36,891 nucleotides of DNA from an uncultured Ruminococcus sp. (GTDB taxonomy: Bacteria > Bacillota > Clostridia > Oscillospirales > Ruminococcaceae), in assembly GCA_902787365.1 (NCBI GenBank), contig CADAGC010000038.1:1-36891 (forward strand), given 5' to 3'. Numbering within the stretch: the stretch's first letter is position 1; each line of letters begins with the position of its first letter. The translations under genes were made by a program, and so were the position numbers. Shown one piece after another: positions 13,173 to 20,894 of this stretch. The notes under the pieces were generated by a model. That model ran no database searches and was not told where the DNA came from. It saw only the letters and a program-made list of their open reading frames with translations.

Positions 13173-14051
13173 ATGGAAAAGGATATACTTGTAAAACAGC
13201 AGCGTATCGCAGCCCTGCTTTTGGCGTGGCGCATACCCGGAACTGTGACCTCATTCATATCGGCAGTTGCCAGCCGCTCAATGGTGCTGTGGCTCGAATT
13301 TATCGAGCAGGTGAGCATACTTCTCCCGGGGTTTATACTGGCGTTTCTTTCCTACAAGCTGGGCAGAAGCCTTAAATTCCGCTTCAACTACGGCACGGGC
13401 AAGGTCGAAGCTATCGGGGCGCTGAGCTGCGAGATGTTTGACATAGCAGGGCTTAGCTGCATAGTGTTCTTTTCAATAAGAAACCTCATACACGGCAACC
13501 ACGAGGAGGGCTCGCTTAAGTTTGCACTCATGATGAGCGTTCTCGGGCTTATCATTGACCTGTTCATTCTGACCCGTCAGCGCAAGCTCACCCAAAAAGA
13601 ACACAGCAAGATGCTGCACACCGCCTACGTCAGCGCACAAAAGGAATTCTGGTTCGACATAATCTCGATAATCACCCTGAGAATAAGCATAGCGTTCAAA
13701 GAAAGCTCGTGGATAAGGTATTTCCCGAATGTGGTGTGCCTGATAATGGTAGTGCCCTTTGCATATATGGTGCTAAAAGCCATGAAAGGCTCGGTGGCCG
13801 AGCTGCTTGACCGCACGCTTGATGAGGAGATACAGCTGCAGATAGTCAAGGTGCTCACCGAGCATTACGGCGACTATGAGGGCTTTTCCGAAGTGCGCAG
13901 CAGGGTAAGCGGCAGAAGCAAGCTGATAGACATCGGCCTGCGCTTCTCCCCCGATATGCCATATGGCAGAGTGCGTGAGATAGCACAGGAGATAAGCGCC
14001 GAAATAGCTGAAAAGATAGGCGACTGCACGGTGAATATCATAATCGAATAA
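13173..14051 (+). CDS. Cation diffusion facilitator (CDF) family transporter, 292 aa
   Basis: The CDF layout has membrane helices over about the first 200 residues, with the family motif NYGTGKVEAIGAL after helix 2. The cytoplasmic ferredoxin-like domain follows (about 215-292). The metal site is unusual. Aligned by distance to YGTG, the usual D..HxxxD of helix 2 reads E..ExxxI, and the helix-5 HxxxD reads ExxxD (KEFWFD), so no His is left. This suggests changed or lost metal choice. The ATG at 13173 is preferred to the TTG at 13167, because AGGGGG then lies 7 bases upstream. It is transcribed away from the feo unit, and shared metal physiology is an inference. Confidence 0.8.
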   Translation: MEKDILVKQQRIAALLLAWRIPGTVTSFISAVASRSMVLWLEFIEQVSILLPGFILAFLSYKLGRSLKFRFNYGTGKVEAIGALSCEMFDIAGLSCIVFFSIRNLIHGNHEEGSLKFALMMSVLGLIIDLFILTRQRKLTQKEHSKMLHTAYVSAQKEFWFDIISIITLRISIAFKESSWIRYFPNVVCLIMVVPFAYMVLKAMKGSVAELLDRTLDEEIQLQIVKVLTEHYGDYEGFSEVRSRVSGRSKLIDIGLRFSPDMPYGRVREIAQEISAEIAEKIGDCTVNIIIE

Positions 14052-14054
14052 AAG

Positions 14055-14095
14055 ACTCCCCTTACAGCACGCAGGCTTTAAGGGGAGTTTTATTG
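14055..14095. terminator. Bidirectional terminator between the CDF and EAL genes
   Basis: The perfect 10-bp stem ACTCCCCTTA/TAAGGGGAGT is followed by TTTTATTG on the plus strand and a T-rich stretch (CTTTTATT) on the minus strand, serving both convergent genes. Confidence 0.8.
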
Positions 14096-14097
14096 TT

Positions 14098-17064
14098 TTA
14101 ATCATTTCTTCTGTGAACGCCGATTATGAGCTTTTCACCGTCGCCCTCACGCACAAGGGCGGCTTTAAGCTCAACAGCCATAAGGCTGTCACCGAAATTA
14201 AGGTGATACCTCAGTGAATACTGCCCTGTGCTCTTGACAGAGCCAAGTATATTTTCCTTGGTAAAGCTTGCAGCAAAGTCTTCATACTCATCGGCAGGCA
14301 TAACATTCTTGCAGTCAAGCCTTGACTGCTCATAGAAATTCTTGCCCTCTATCGAAAGGCCAAACGACTTATAGCTCTCAGCAGCATTGTACTGGATAAA
14401 GTCATCAGTTTCAAGGTCAACGAAATAGATGCAGATATAGTCGCCCGACAGCGCCATTATACGTGAGAAGATTATCTCGTTGCGGCGTGCCTGGTCTACG
14501 AGCATCTTCTGTTTCATCTGAATATCAACATTGCTGACACCTATTATCAAATGCATAGGGTCATGCTGCATACGCATACCCTTCATCATAACATATATCG
14601 GCTCATCTTCGATCAGGAGCCTGTATGTTATCGCAAACTGTCCCTGCCTGTCTATAGTGCCTATGACGTTTTTCTTGGTGAAGTTCTTTACGAAATTCTC
14701 GCTGTCCTCGGGATGGATATACTTCATAGCATCGCTGCGGCTCTGCTCAAAGAAGTTATCGCCGTGTCTTTCAACGGCAAGCTCTTCAAAGCCCGCCTTT
14801 GAGGTATACTCTATAAACCTTTCGTCATTAATGTTGACATAGAAGAGGTTAAAGTAGTCGGCGGCAAGCGCCCTTGCAATATTTGCATATGTTGCGCCCT
14901 GCTCGTTGCTTGTTACCGAAAGCACCACGACAGCCGTTGCGACTGTGCCGTTTACGGGGTTGACCGCTATTCGGCGCATACACGAATGCACCTGCGAACC
15001 GTCGGGCATGGTTTCGTCGATATAGATAAGCCCGTCATCATTTACGCTCCTCATAAGCCCTTTCATAAAGGACGATGCCATCGCTGCGGGGTTATTGAAG
15101 AAAGGCTCGGGCTTATCGGTTATGGTGAGTTTGAAGCTGCGGAACATAAAGTCTCTGTAGGTCTGGTTAGTCCTCGCAAAGCGCACCTGACCGTTATGTA
15201 TCTCGATTATGCCCATAGGTATAGTGCTGAATATGTTATCGAACTCGCCGTGGTTTTCCTGTGTCATCACCGAGAGGTCGTGCAGGTTTACTCTGCCTAT
15301 CTGCTCGAAATAGCGTGACTCGTCGGGGTTTTCAAAGCCTATCTGAGCATTTGTGCGGTATCTTTCAAGTATCTTATCAAGCGGTATAGGCTTACAGAAA
15401 TAGTAGCCCTGTAGTTTAGAGCAGCCCGTTTCCTGCAAGAACTGCACCTGCTCCTGCGTTTCAACACCCTCGCATATGGTGTCGATATCAAGAGCCGTAG
15501 CCATTTTAAGAAGCTCGGTAAGTATTATCTTGGAGTTGTTGCCCTCATCAAACTGCCGCATAAAGTGCATATCGAACTTGATAAGGTCAAACCTTATGCT
15601 TTGCAGAACGTCAAGCGAGGAATAGCCGCTGCCGAAGTCGTCCATCCACACGGCAAAGCCCTGCTCTCTGAATCTGTCTACCTGTAGCTTGATAAAGTCA
15701 AAATCCTGCCCGAGAACGCTCTCGGTTATCTCTATTGTGAGAAGGCTGCGGCTTATGCCTGCTTCATCGACACGGCGGCATATCTCCTCCACCATATCGC
15801 AGCAGTCAAAATCCGAGCGTGATAAGTTTACAGACTGGGGAACAAGCGCAAGCCCCTCCTGCTCCATCGTTTTTATCTTTTTAAGCACTGTATCTACCAC
15901 GTAGAGGTCGAGCTTATAAATAAGGCCGTGCTCCTCTAAAACGGGTATAAAATCGGCAGGCGACATAAAGCCCTTAAGCGGGTCTATCCACCTTGCAAGC
16001 GCTTCTTCGTCGCAGACCCTGCCGTTTACGGCACGAACTATCGGCTGATAATACACCTTTATCCAGCCCTCTTCGATAGCACGGTCAAGGTGCGCTATGA
16101 TATACTGCTGCTTCTCCTCGGTGTCCATCATATTTGTGTTATAATAGCTGTATGCGCTGGTATAGCTGCCGCTTAGCGTGTCGCAGGCAAACTTTGCCCT
16201 GTCGCAGGCGGTGCTTGCAACTATGCCCTCATACCAATGCAGATATATGCCCACGTGCAGGCACAAAGAGCGTGAGCCGTTAAGGGTCTTGCAGTCTTCA
16301 AAGAGCCGCTCAAGGGTCGGCTCAAGGTTATCATTGGTGGTTATGACCGCAAAATGGTCCTGCCCGAGGCGACAGCAGTTCTCGTTGCCAAAATAATCAG
16401 CGAGCGTTCTTGCAAAGCTTCTAAGCAGCCTGTCGCCCTCAGCAAAGCCGTATTTATGGTTGAAATACTTCATTCCCGTGAAATCCGTATACAGCAAAGC
16501 AGGGTGAGCGTCCTTGCTTAAAAGCTCGGTCTTCTTTACAGTAGCAAGCTCGAAGAAATAAGTCATACTCGGCAGACCCGAAAGGTGGTCATAAACGCTG
16601 GCACGCACAAAGCTTTTGTCGTGTATGGCGTTTTTTAGCGTGCGCTCGAGCTGGCCGTCGGACGAATCGGCCTCGTTATAGGGGCCTTCGTTTATATACC
16701 AGACCTGCGCTATCTGCACACCGGTATGGGTGGTGATATGGTCGCCCTGTGCGTGGATCATATTATAGCCCTCGCCATTAGGTGCCTTTGAGCGGTAGAT
16801 AACGTCATACCTGCCACCCTCGGTAGCAAAGCGCACCGCCGCATCTGCGATACGTGCAGCGTCCTCGGGGTGGGTGTCCTTATACATATTATTATCCATA
16901 TCATAATAGGCCTGCTTGATATCGGTATAGCCGAACATCTCACAGAAGCCCCTTGACAGCACGAGTGTGACTACCCTATTATCAACAAACTGATACATAG
17001 CAAAGGGCATACCCGATAATTCGAGCGCTCTCATCTCGATATCGGTAAATCTGAATCTCTCCAT
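14098..17064 (-). CDS. PAS-GGDEF(degenerate)-EAL-PAS cyclic-di-GMP phosphodiesterase, 988 aa
   Basis: The start is the ATG at 17062-17064 with GAGGTGAGAGG upstream; the frame is open further, but that part overlaps the promoter. Domains in order: PAS-like (about 1-125), GGDEF fold (about 165-300) whose signature is RLGQDHF rather than GGDEF, an EAL domain (about 315-570), then two or three PAS-like segments to the end. The EAL domain keeps its catalytic set: DEEALARW, VNLSRSD, IEITES, DDFGSGYSSLD and CEGVET. It should therefore hydrolyse c-di-GMP, while the GGDEF part is probably regulatory. No membrane segments are seen. It is a stand-alone gene, so input signal and target are unknown. Confidence 0.92.
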   Translation of the reverse strand: MERFRFTDIEMRALELSGMPFAMYQFVDNRVVTLVLSRGFCEMFGYTDIKQAYYDMDNNMYKDTHPEDAARIADAAVRFATEGGRYDVIYRSKAPNGEGYNMIHAQGDHITTHTGVQIAQVWYINEGPYNEADSSDGQLERTLKNAIHDKSFVRASVYDHLSGLPSMTYFFELATVKKTELLSKDAHPALLYTDFTGMKYFNHKYGFAEGDRLLRSFARTLADYFGNENCCRLGQDHFAVITTNDNLEPTLERLFEDCKTLNGSRSLCLHVGIYLHWYEGIVASTACDRAKFACDTLSGSYTSAYSYYNTNMMDTEEKQQYIIAHLDRAIEEGWIKVYYQPIVRAVNGRVCDEEALARWIDPLKGFMSPADFIPVLEEHGLIYKLDLYVVDTVLKKIKTMEQEGLALVPQSVNLSRSDFDCCDMVEEICRRVDEAGISRSLLTIEITESVLGQDFDFIKLQVDRFREQGFAVWMDDFGSGYSSLDVLQSIRFDLIKFDMHFMRQFDEGNNSKIILTELLKMATALDIDTICEGVETQEQVQFLQETGCSKLQGYYFCKPIPLDKILERYRTNAQIGFENPDESRYFEQIGRVNLHDLSVMTQENHGEFDNIFSTIPMGIIEIHNGQVRFARTNQTYRDFMFRSFKLTITDKPEPFFNNPAAMASSFMKGLMRSVNDDGLIYIDETMPDGSQVHSCMRRIAVNPVNGTVATAVVVLSVTSNEQGATYANIARALAADYFNLFYVNINDERFIEYTSKAGFEELAVERHGDNFFEQSRSDAMKYIHPEDSENFVKNFTKKNVIGTIDRQGQFAITYRLLIEDEPIYVMMKGMRMQHDPMHLIIGVSNVDIQMKQKMLVDQARRNEIIFSRIMALSGDYICIYFVDLETDDFIQYNAAESYKSFGLSIEGKNFYEQSRLDCKNVMPADEYEDFAASFTKENILGSVKSTGQYSLRYHLNFGDSLMAVELKAALVREGDGEKLIIGVHRRND

Positions 17065-17128
17065 AATCCTCTCACCTCTGACTGCATTTAGCCGTTCTAT
17101 TTTTCTGCAAATGCATACTATTGTATAA

Positions 17129-17157
17129 ATTATAACAGAAAATTCAACATTTGTCAA
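17129..17157 (-). promoter_or_regulatory. Consensus sigma-A promoter of the EAL gene
   Basis: On the minus strand TTGACA (17152-17157) and TATAAT (17129-17134) have a 17-base spacer, matching consensus. This argues against any start codon upstream of 17064. Confidence 0.88.
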
Positions 17158-17174
17158 TCACTTTGGACATAATA

Positions 17175-17202
17175 ATGCGGCAATTTGTTGCAATTGCCGC
17201 AT
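17175..17202 (-). terminator. Hairpin after the zinc-ribbon gene
   Basis: A perfect 11-bp stem, ATGCGGCAATT/AATTGCCGCAT, has a 6-base loop. The T-tract on the minus strand is weak (TATTATG), so termination efficiency is uncertain. Confidence 0.55.
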
Positions 17203-17210
17203 ATATGATA

Positions 17211-17855
17211 TTAAGGTCTCTTCGAGCCGCACTCTCTGCAAAAGCGCCCCTCGTTTAGTGCATAGCCGCAGCAGGGGCATTTCCAGCAGCCTAAGGCGGG
17301 CGCTTCGTCGGGCAGGGGTGCGCCTGCGGCCATGACCAAGGGGTTGTCATTCTGCCCACGGCCTATGAATTCGGCAGATGCTATGCCCTCATCAAGAATC
17401 CTGCGGTATTCGTCCTCGACATCGCCTGCGCCCTGCTGCCTTACGGCCTTAAGGTCGATATTGACGGAGGTGTTTATCTGCCCGCCGACGGGGGTGTCGT
17501 CATAATACAGCGTCATACCTGCCGAGGAGGAGTGGTCAAACACCACAAACTCCTGAACATACCTAAGCTCGCCCCAGGCAGACATATTCTCACGCTGCGC
17601 AAGCTCGCTCACCTGCCCGAGGATATCGGTCGTTGCCTTATAGCAGGTCGCAGTTTCGCTCTCAAAGGGCTTTTTCTGCCTTACGGTTATCATCTGCCCC
17701 TCCATGCCTGCCGTCACGCCGACATAGTAGTTGGAGTTTGAGTTCATCATCATTCCGCTCTCGCTAAGGCTAAGAGAGCAGCTCACAAGAGCACCGTGGG
17801 CGGTCTTTTTGTCTTTCAGGTCGTTAATGCTTACGGGGGTCGTGTTTTCGGTCAT
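17211..17855 (-). CDS. Hypothetical protein with C-terminal zinc ribbon, 214 aa
   Basis: The last 25 residues form a zinc ribbon (CWKCPCCG ... FCRECGSKRP), the two-CxxC pattern typical of structural zinc sites. The first 180 residues form a soluble domain, rich in Ser, Thr and beta-like stretches, that I do not recognise. There is no signal peptide or membrane segment, so it is probably cytoplasmic. The ATG has AAAGAGG upstream. It is expressed separately from the EAL gene and lies after the GNAT gene by 24 bases, so it may be co-transcribed with it. The function is unknown. Confidence 0.75.
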   Translation of the reverse strand: MTENTTPVSINDLKDKKTAHGALVSCSLSLSESGMMMNSNSNYYVGVTAGMEGQMITVRQKKPFESETATCYKATTDILGQVSELAQRENMSAWGELRYVQEFVVFDHSSSAGMTLYYDDTPVGGQINTSVNIDLKAVRQQGAGDVEDEYRRILDEGIASAEFIGRGQNDNPLVMAAGAPLPDEAPALGCWKCPCCGYALNEGRFCRECGSKRP

Positions 17856-17879
17856 GGTATTACCTCTTTTCTATGGGGT

Positions 17880-18338
17880 CTACAGTTCTAAAACCATAAA
17901 TACATCTGAATAAACGTTTGAATTATACTTTTCAGTATCAACAAAGCCGAATCTGCGGTAAAGACTGATAGCCTTTGTACTTGTAGACAGGGAATCAAGA
18001 AACATTTTCTTATAGCCTGCTTTTTTAGCCCTTTCTATAGCATAGCCAAGCAGCTTCTTTCCATAGCCCATGCCCTGATACTGCGCTGACAGATATAATG
18101 ACTTAAGCTCACAGCTTGTGCTGTCGAGTTTTGAAACGGCGACTGTTCCGATGATAATTCCGCTGTCAAACATACACCAAAAGCCGTCAAAATGCTCTGC
18201 GATGTTCAGATAATAGCTATGCCTGCCGCTTATATCAAGGCATCTGTTAGATTCGGGCAGACACTTTTCCAAAAACGAGAGCAGGAGCGGCTCATATTCT
18301 TTTTGATATTCTATCGGCTCAAAATCTTTTGCTATCAT
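17880..18338 (-). CDS. GNAT family N-acetyltransferase, 152 aa
   Basis: The acetyl-CoA-binding motif A is clear (SLYLSAQYQGMGYGKKLL, with Q-x-x-G-x-G), preceded by the beta-strand segment GIIIGTVAVSKLD and followed by ISLYRRFGF, the usual GNAT C-terminal signature. The length fits a single GNAT domain. The start at the ATG at 18336-18338 is chosen for GAGGG upstream; an earlier GTG lies within the promoter and terminator region. Substrate cannot be told. Its promoter partly overlaps the end of the preceding terminator. Confidence 0.88.
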   Translation of the reverse strand: MIAKDFEPIEYQKEYEPLLLSFLEKCLPESNRCLDISGRHSYYLNIAEHFDGFWCMFDSGIIIGTVAVSKLDSTSCELKSLYLSAQYQGMGYGKKLLGYAIERAKKAGYKKMFLDSLSTSTKAISLYRRFGFVDTEKYNSNVYSDVFMVLEL

Positions 18339-18374
18339 ATATCTATCCCTCAAATATGCAATATATCTGCCTAC

Positions 18375-18403
18375 ATTATAACACACCCTGCCGCAAAAAG
18401 CAA
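18375..18403 (-). promoter_or_regulatory. Sigma-A promoter of the GNAT gene
   Basis: On the minus strand the -35 TTGCTT (18398-18403) and -10 TATAAT (18375-18380) have a 17-base spacer. The -35 lies in the T-rich tail of the terminator at 18404-18432. Confidence 0.65.
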
Positions 18404-18432
18404 CAGAGCGCACGGGATACCCATACGCTCTG
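18398..18432 (-). terminator. Terminator after the GGGtGRT gene
   Basis: On the minus strand the stem CAGAGCG/CGCTCTG encloses TGGG/CCC pairing and is followed by TTGCTTTTT, an interrupted T-tract. Confidence 0.65.
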
Positions 18433-18458
18433 AAAAAATCTTATTAAGCTGTAAACTA

Positions 18459-19457
18459 TTACTTCATAGCCTCTTCAACAGCAACTGCGCAAGCAACTGT
18501 TGCACCAACCATGGGGTTGTTGCCCATACCGATAAGACCCATCATCTCAACGTGAGCCGGAACGGAGGAAGAACCTGCGAACTGTGCGTCAGAGTGCATT
18601 CTGCCCATAGTATCTGTCATACCGTAGGAAGCAGGGCCTGCTGCCATGTTGTCGGGGTGGAGAGTTCTGCCTGTACCGCCGCCGGAAGCAACAGAGAAGT
18701 ACTTCTTGCCTGCATCTGTGCGCTCTTTCTTATATGTACCTGCAACGGGGTGCTGGAAACGTGTGGGGTTAGTGGAGTTACCTGTGATAGAAACGTCAAC
18801 ATTCTCCTTCCACATGATAGCAACGCCCTCTGTTACATCGTTAGCGCCGTAGCAGTTAACCTTGGAGCGGAGGCCGTCGGAGTAAGCCTTGCGGAATACT
18901 TCCTTAACCTCACCTGTGTGGTAATCCATTTCTGTTTCAACGTATGTGAAGCCGTTGATACGTGCGATTATCTGAGCAGCGTCCTTGCCGAGGCCGTTAA
19001 GGATAACTCTTAAGGGCTTCTGACGAACCTTGTTAGCCTTCTCAGCGATACCAATAGCGCCCTCAGCAGCAGCGAATGACTCGTGGCCTGCTAAGAATGC
19101 GAAGCACTCGGTCTCCTCTTCAAGAAGCATCTTGCCGAGGTTGCCGTGGCCGAGACCAACCTTACGCTGGTCAGCAACAGAACCGGGTATGCAGAAAGCC
19201 TGAAGGCCTTCACCGATAGCTGCAGCAGCCTCTGAAGCCTTTGTGCAGCCCTTCTTTATAGCGATAGCGCAGCCTACTGTGTAAGCCCACTTAGCGTTCT
19301 CGAAGCAGATAGGCTGAATGCCCTCAACGAGCTTGTAAATGTCAAGACCCTTAGCCTTGCAAACCTCTGCGCACTCCTCGATAGAATTAATGCCGTATTC
19401 CTTTATAACAGCAAGTATCTGCTTTTCTCTTCTCTCGTAAGATTCAAATAATGCCAT
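18459..19457 (-). CDS. GGGtGRT family protein, 332 aa
   Basis: The name-giving motif GGGTGRT is at residues 259-265, followed by LHPDNMAAGPASYGM. The family is known only by that motif, and its biochemical role is, to my knowledge, undefined. The protein is soluble, with Gly- and Ala-rich stretches (AAAAIGEGLQAF, AEGAIGIAEKAN) and nine cysteines (C29, C33, C51, C63, C71, C89, C118, C202, C323). It is encoded 14 bases after a NifU-like scaffold gene, a pairing that suggests an iron-sulfur or cysteine-chemistry job (inference). The terminator follows at 18398-18432. Codon choice looks like that of a well-expressed gene. Confidence 0.88.
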   Translation of the reverse strand: MALFESYERREKQILAVIKEYGINSIEECAEVCKAKGLDIYKLVEGIQPICFENAKWAYTVGCAIAIKKGCTKASEAAAAIGEGLQAFCIPGSVADQRKVGLGHGNLGKMLLEEETECFAFLAGHESFAAAEGAIGIAEKANKVRQKPLRVILNGLGKDAAQIIARINGFTYVETEMDYHTGEVKEVFRKAYSDGLRSKVNCYGANDVTEGVAIMWKENVDVSITGNSTNPTRFQHPVAGTYKKERTDAGKKYFSVASGGGTGRTLHPDNMAAGPASYGMTDTMGRMHSDAQFAGSSSVPAHVEMMGLIGMGNNPMVGATVACAVAVEEAMK

Positions 19458-19471
19458 TGCTTAAGCCCTCC

Positions 19472-20164
19472 TTATTCCTTTCTCGGGTCAACGAGCTTAA
19501 CAGCGTCGCCAACTCTGCCGTACTGACCCTGAGCCTTCTCAAATGCAGTATTTGCATCGTCGCCTGCCTTGATGAAGTCCATCATCTTGCCGAAGTTTAC
19601 GAACTTGTAGCCGATGATCTCGTTATCTTCATTAAGTGCGAGCTTTGTAACATAGCCGTCAGTCATTTCAAGGTAACGGGGACCCTTAGCGAGTGTACCG
19701 TACATTGTACCTACCTGTGAACGCAGACCCTTGCCCAGATCCTCAAGACCGGCGCCTACTACAAGGCCGCCCTCGGAGAATGCAGACTGTGAACGTCCGT
19801 ATACTATCTGGAGGAAGAGCTCTCTCATAGCTGTGTTGATAGCATCACATACAAGGTCTGTATTGAGTGCTTCAAGGATAGTTCTGCCGGGGAGTATCTC
19901 GGAAGCCATAGCAGCTGAATGAGTCATGCCCGAGCAGCCGATAGTTTCAACGAGTGCCTCCTGTATAACGCCCTCCTTAACATTGAGTGTGAGCTTGCAG
20001 GTACCCTGCTGGGGAGCACACCAGCCTATGCCGTGTGTAAAGCCGGAGATATCCTTTATCTCCTTTGCCTTGACCCACTTTGCCTCCTCCGGGATCGGAG
20101 CAGCGCCGTGAGCTGCGCCCTGTGCGATAGGACACATCGTTTCTACTTCGTGCGAATAGATCAT
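19472..20164 (-). CDS. NifU-like iron-sulfur cluster assembly scaffold protein, 230 aa
   Basis: The NifU/IscU-like fold is indicated by VETIGCSGMTHSAAMASEI (C77), comparable to the GCG-x-A-I-A-S-S region of IscU, and by further cysteines C49 and C56 (GWCAPQQGTC) and C106. These could form the three-Cys cluster site. Length exceeds a plain IscU (about 130 aa), with extra N- and C-terminal parts, including KYVNF-like strands near the end. The ATG has AAAGGAG upstream. It leads the two-gene unit with the GGGtGRT protein, behind a leader of about 120 bases with a strong hairpin. Confidence 0.82.
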   Translation of the reverse strand: MIYSHEVETMCPIAQGAAHGAAPIPEEAKWVKAKEIKDISGFTHGIGWCAPQQGTCKLTLNVKEGVIQEALVETIGCSGMTHSAAMASEILPGRTILEALNTDLVCDAINTAMRELFLQIVYGRSQSAFSEGGLVVGAGLEDLGKGLRSQVGTMYGTLAKGPRYLEMTDGYVTKLALNEDNEIIGYKFVNFGKMMDFIKAGDDANTAFEKAQGQYGRVGDAVKLVDPRKE

Positions 20165-20213
20165 TACAAAAAACTCCTTTCGTTTTTGAAAATCCGTGGT
20201 ACCATAATAAAAG

Positions 20214-20250
20214 CCGATAATTCTGCGCTGTATTTTCGCAAAGTTATCAG
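20214..20250 (-). ncRNA. Strong hairpin in the leader of the NifU-like/GGGtGRT operon
   Basis: On the minus strand CTGATAACTTTGCG pairs with CGCAGAATTATCGG (13 of 14 positions, counting two G-U pairs that are A-C mismatches on the plus strand) around a 9-base loop. CTTTTATT follows. It lies between the promoter and the start codon, so it is a candidate cis-regulatory element. I match it to no known riboswitch. Confidence 0.45.
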
Positions 20251-20290
20251 CTCCTACGAGCGGTCTTGAATTTTTCCTATTGCACTATAA

Positions 20291-20319
20291 ATTATACACG
20301 TTTTTTGTCAAAAAGTCAA
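20291..20319 (-). promoter_or_regulatory. Sigma-A promoter of the NifU-like/GGGtGRT operon
   Basis: On the minus strand the -35 TTGACT (20314-20319) and -10 TATAAT (20291-20296) are 17 bases apart; the predicted leader is about 120 bases. Confidence 0.75.
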
Positions 20320-20339
20320 TAGGCATATATGTTAATTTT

Positions 20340-20455
20340 CCTTGTTTGACAGACCTGCGCCCGGGGGTGAGATCAGAAAATCACGAAAACGCTTTTGCTG
20401 ATTTCGCTAAGGTGATTTCTGACCTCATAGCAGGAATATCCCGGGTGCGTTGTTG
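20340..20455 (+). ncRNA. Long foldable element, possible small RNA
   Basis: An outer 10-bp stem, TGCGCCCGGG (20356-20365) with CCCGGGTGCG (20440-20449), contains two G-U pairs that hold only on the plus strand. Inside it, GAGATCAGAAAATCAC (20369-20384) pairs with GTGATTTCTGACCTC (20412-20426). An asymmetric bubble of 3 versus 13 bases separates them. A possible plus-strand promoter (TTGTCA 20305-20310, TATGTT 20328-20333, 17-base spacer) would start a transcript near 20340. No protein frame or known RNA family is recognised. Confidence 0.4.
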
Positions 20456-20542
20456 AATAATCACAAAATCCTCTTATTAAATCGTTACGGATTGTTGTAT
20501 TAATAATAAAATAATTGCTTCTTTTTTGTCAAATTATGAATA

Positions 20543-20605
20543 TCAAACGTTTTCTTCACCAAATGTTAACGAAAAGTTTTTCGTTTGTCTATCAAAACGT
20601 TTTCG
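20543..20605. promoter_or_regulatory. Candidate operator cluster before the 59-aa gene
   Basis: Two AAACGTTTTC sites (near 20546 and 20596) resemble LacI-family half-palindromes. A third inverted repeat, AACGAAAA-GT-TTTTCGTT, lies between them. All are just upstream of TATAAT near 20613-20618, the probable -10 box of the next gene; no good -35 is visible. Confidence 0.35.
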
Positions 20606-20683
20606 CAAAGGTGTATAATTATAGTATGAAATAAAAGTACAATTTATCGTACTTGTGAGCTGACGGAAAGGAGAGTGCGCATA

Positions 20684-20863
20684 ATGCTTAAGAAGTTTTA
20701 CATCACAAAGGCAGCAGGTGATACTGCACAAGGAGTAAACGCTCCGAGCCTTGACAAGTTCCAGAGAATGGAGCAGCTTAATGATATGCTGCACCTCGGC
20801 TGGACGATAAAGGGTTTCAAGGACGACGGAAGTGAAAGCTACTTCCTGCTCGAAAAGGCATAA
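20684..20863 (+). CDS. Small hypothetical protein, 59 aa
   Basis: The start is the ATG at 20684, with AAGGAGAG about nine bases upstream; the GTG at 20675 lies too close to that site. The product is compact (MLKKFYITKAAGD near the start, LGWTIKGFKDDG and YFLLEKA at the end), has no Cys, no signal peptide and no membrane helix, and is of unknown family. It looks like a single small folded domain. A strong terminator follows. The long upstream region with possible operators suggests tight regulation. Confidence 0.7.
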   Translation: MLKKFYITKAAGDTAQGVNAPSLDKFQRMEQLNDMLHLGWTIKGFKDDGSESYFLLEKA

Positions 20864-20869
20864 AACATC

Positions 20870-20894
20870 GGCGGCAGGCAACTGCCGCCTTTTT
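20870..20894 (+). terminator. Intrinsic terminator after the 59-aa gene
   Basis: The perfect 8-bp stem GGCGGCAG/CTGCCGCC with loop GCAA is followed by TTTTT. Confidence 0.92.

Noticed and set aside
12950-13375. 141-codon open frame before and inside the CDF gene
   Set aside because: It overlaps the promoter and the true CDF frame, and its composition is that of a shadow frame.
14098-17157. Longer version of the EAL protein starting at TTG 17157
   Set aside because: That codon is part of the -35 box TTGACA; the ATG at 17064 has a good ribosome site.
20180-20215. GGTACCACGG in the NifU-operon leader, resembling a T-box sequence
   Set aside because: The leader is too short for a normal T-box, no specifier loop or terminator pair is visible, and the downstream genes are not amino-acid related.
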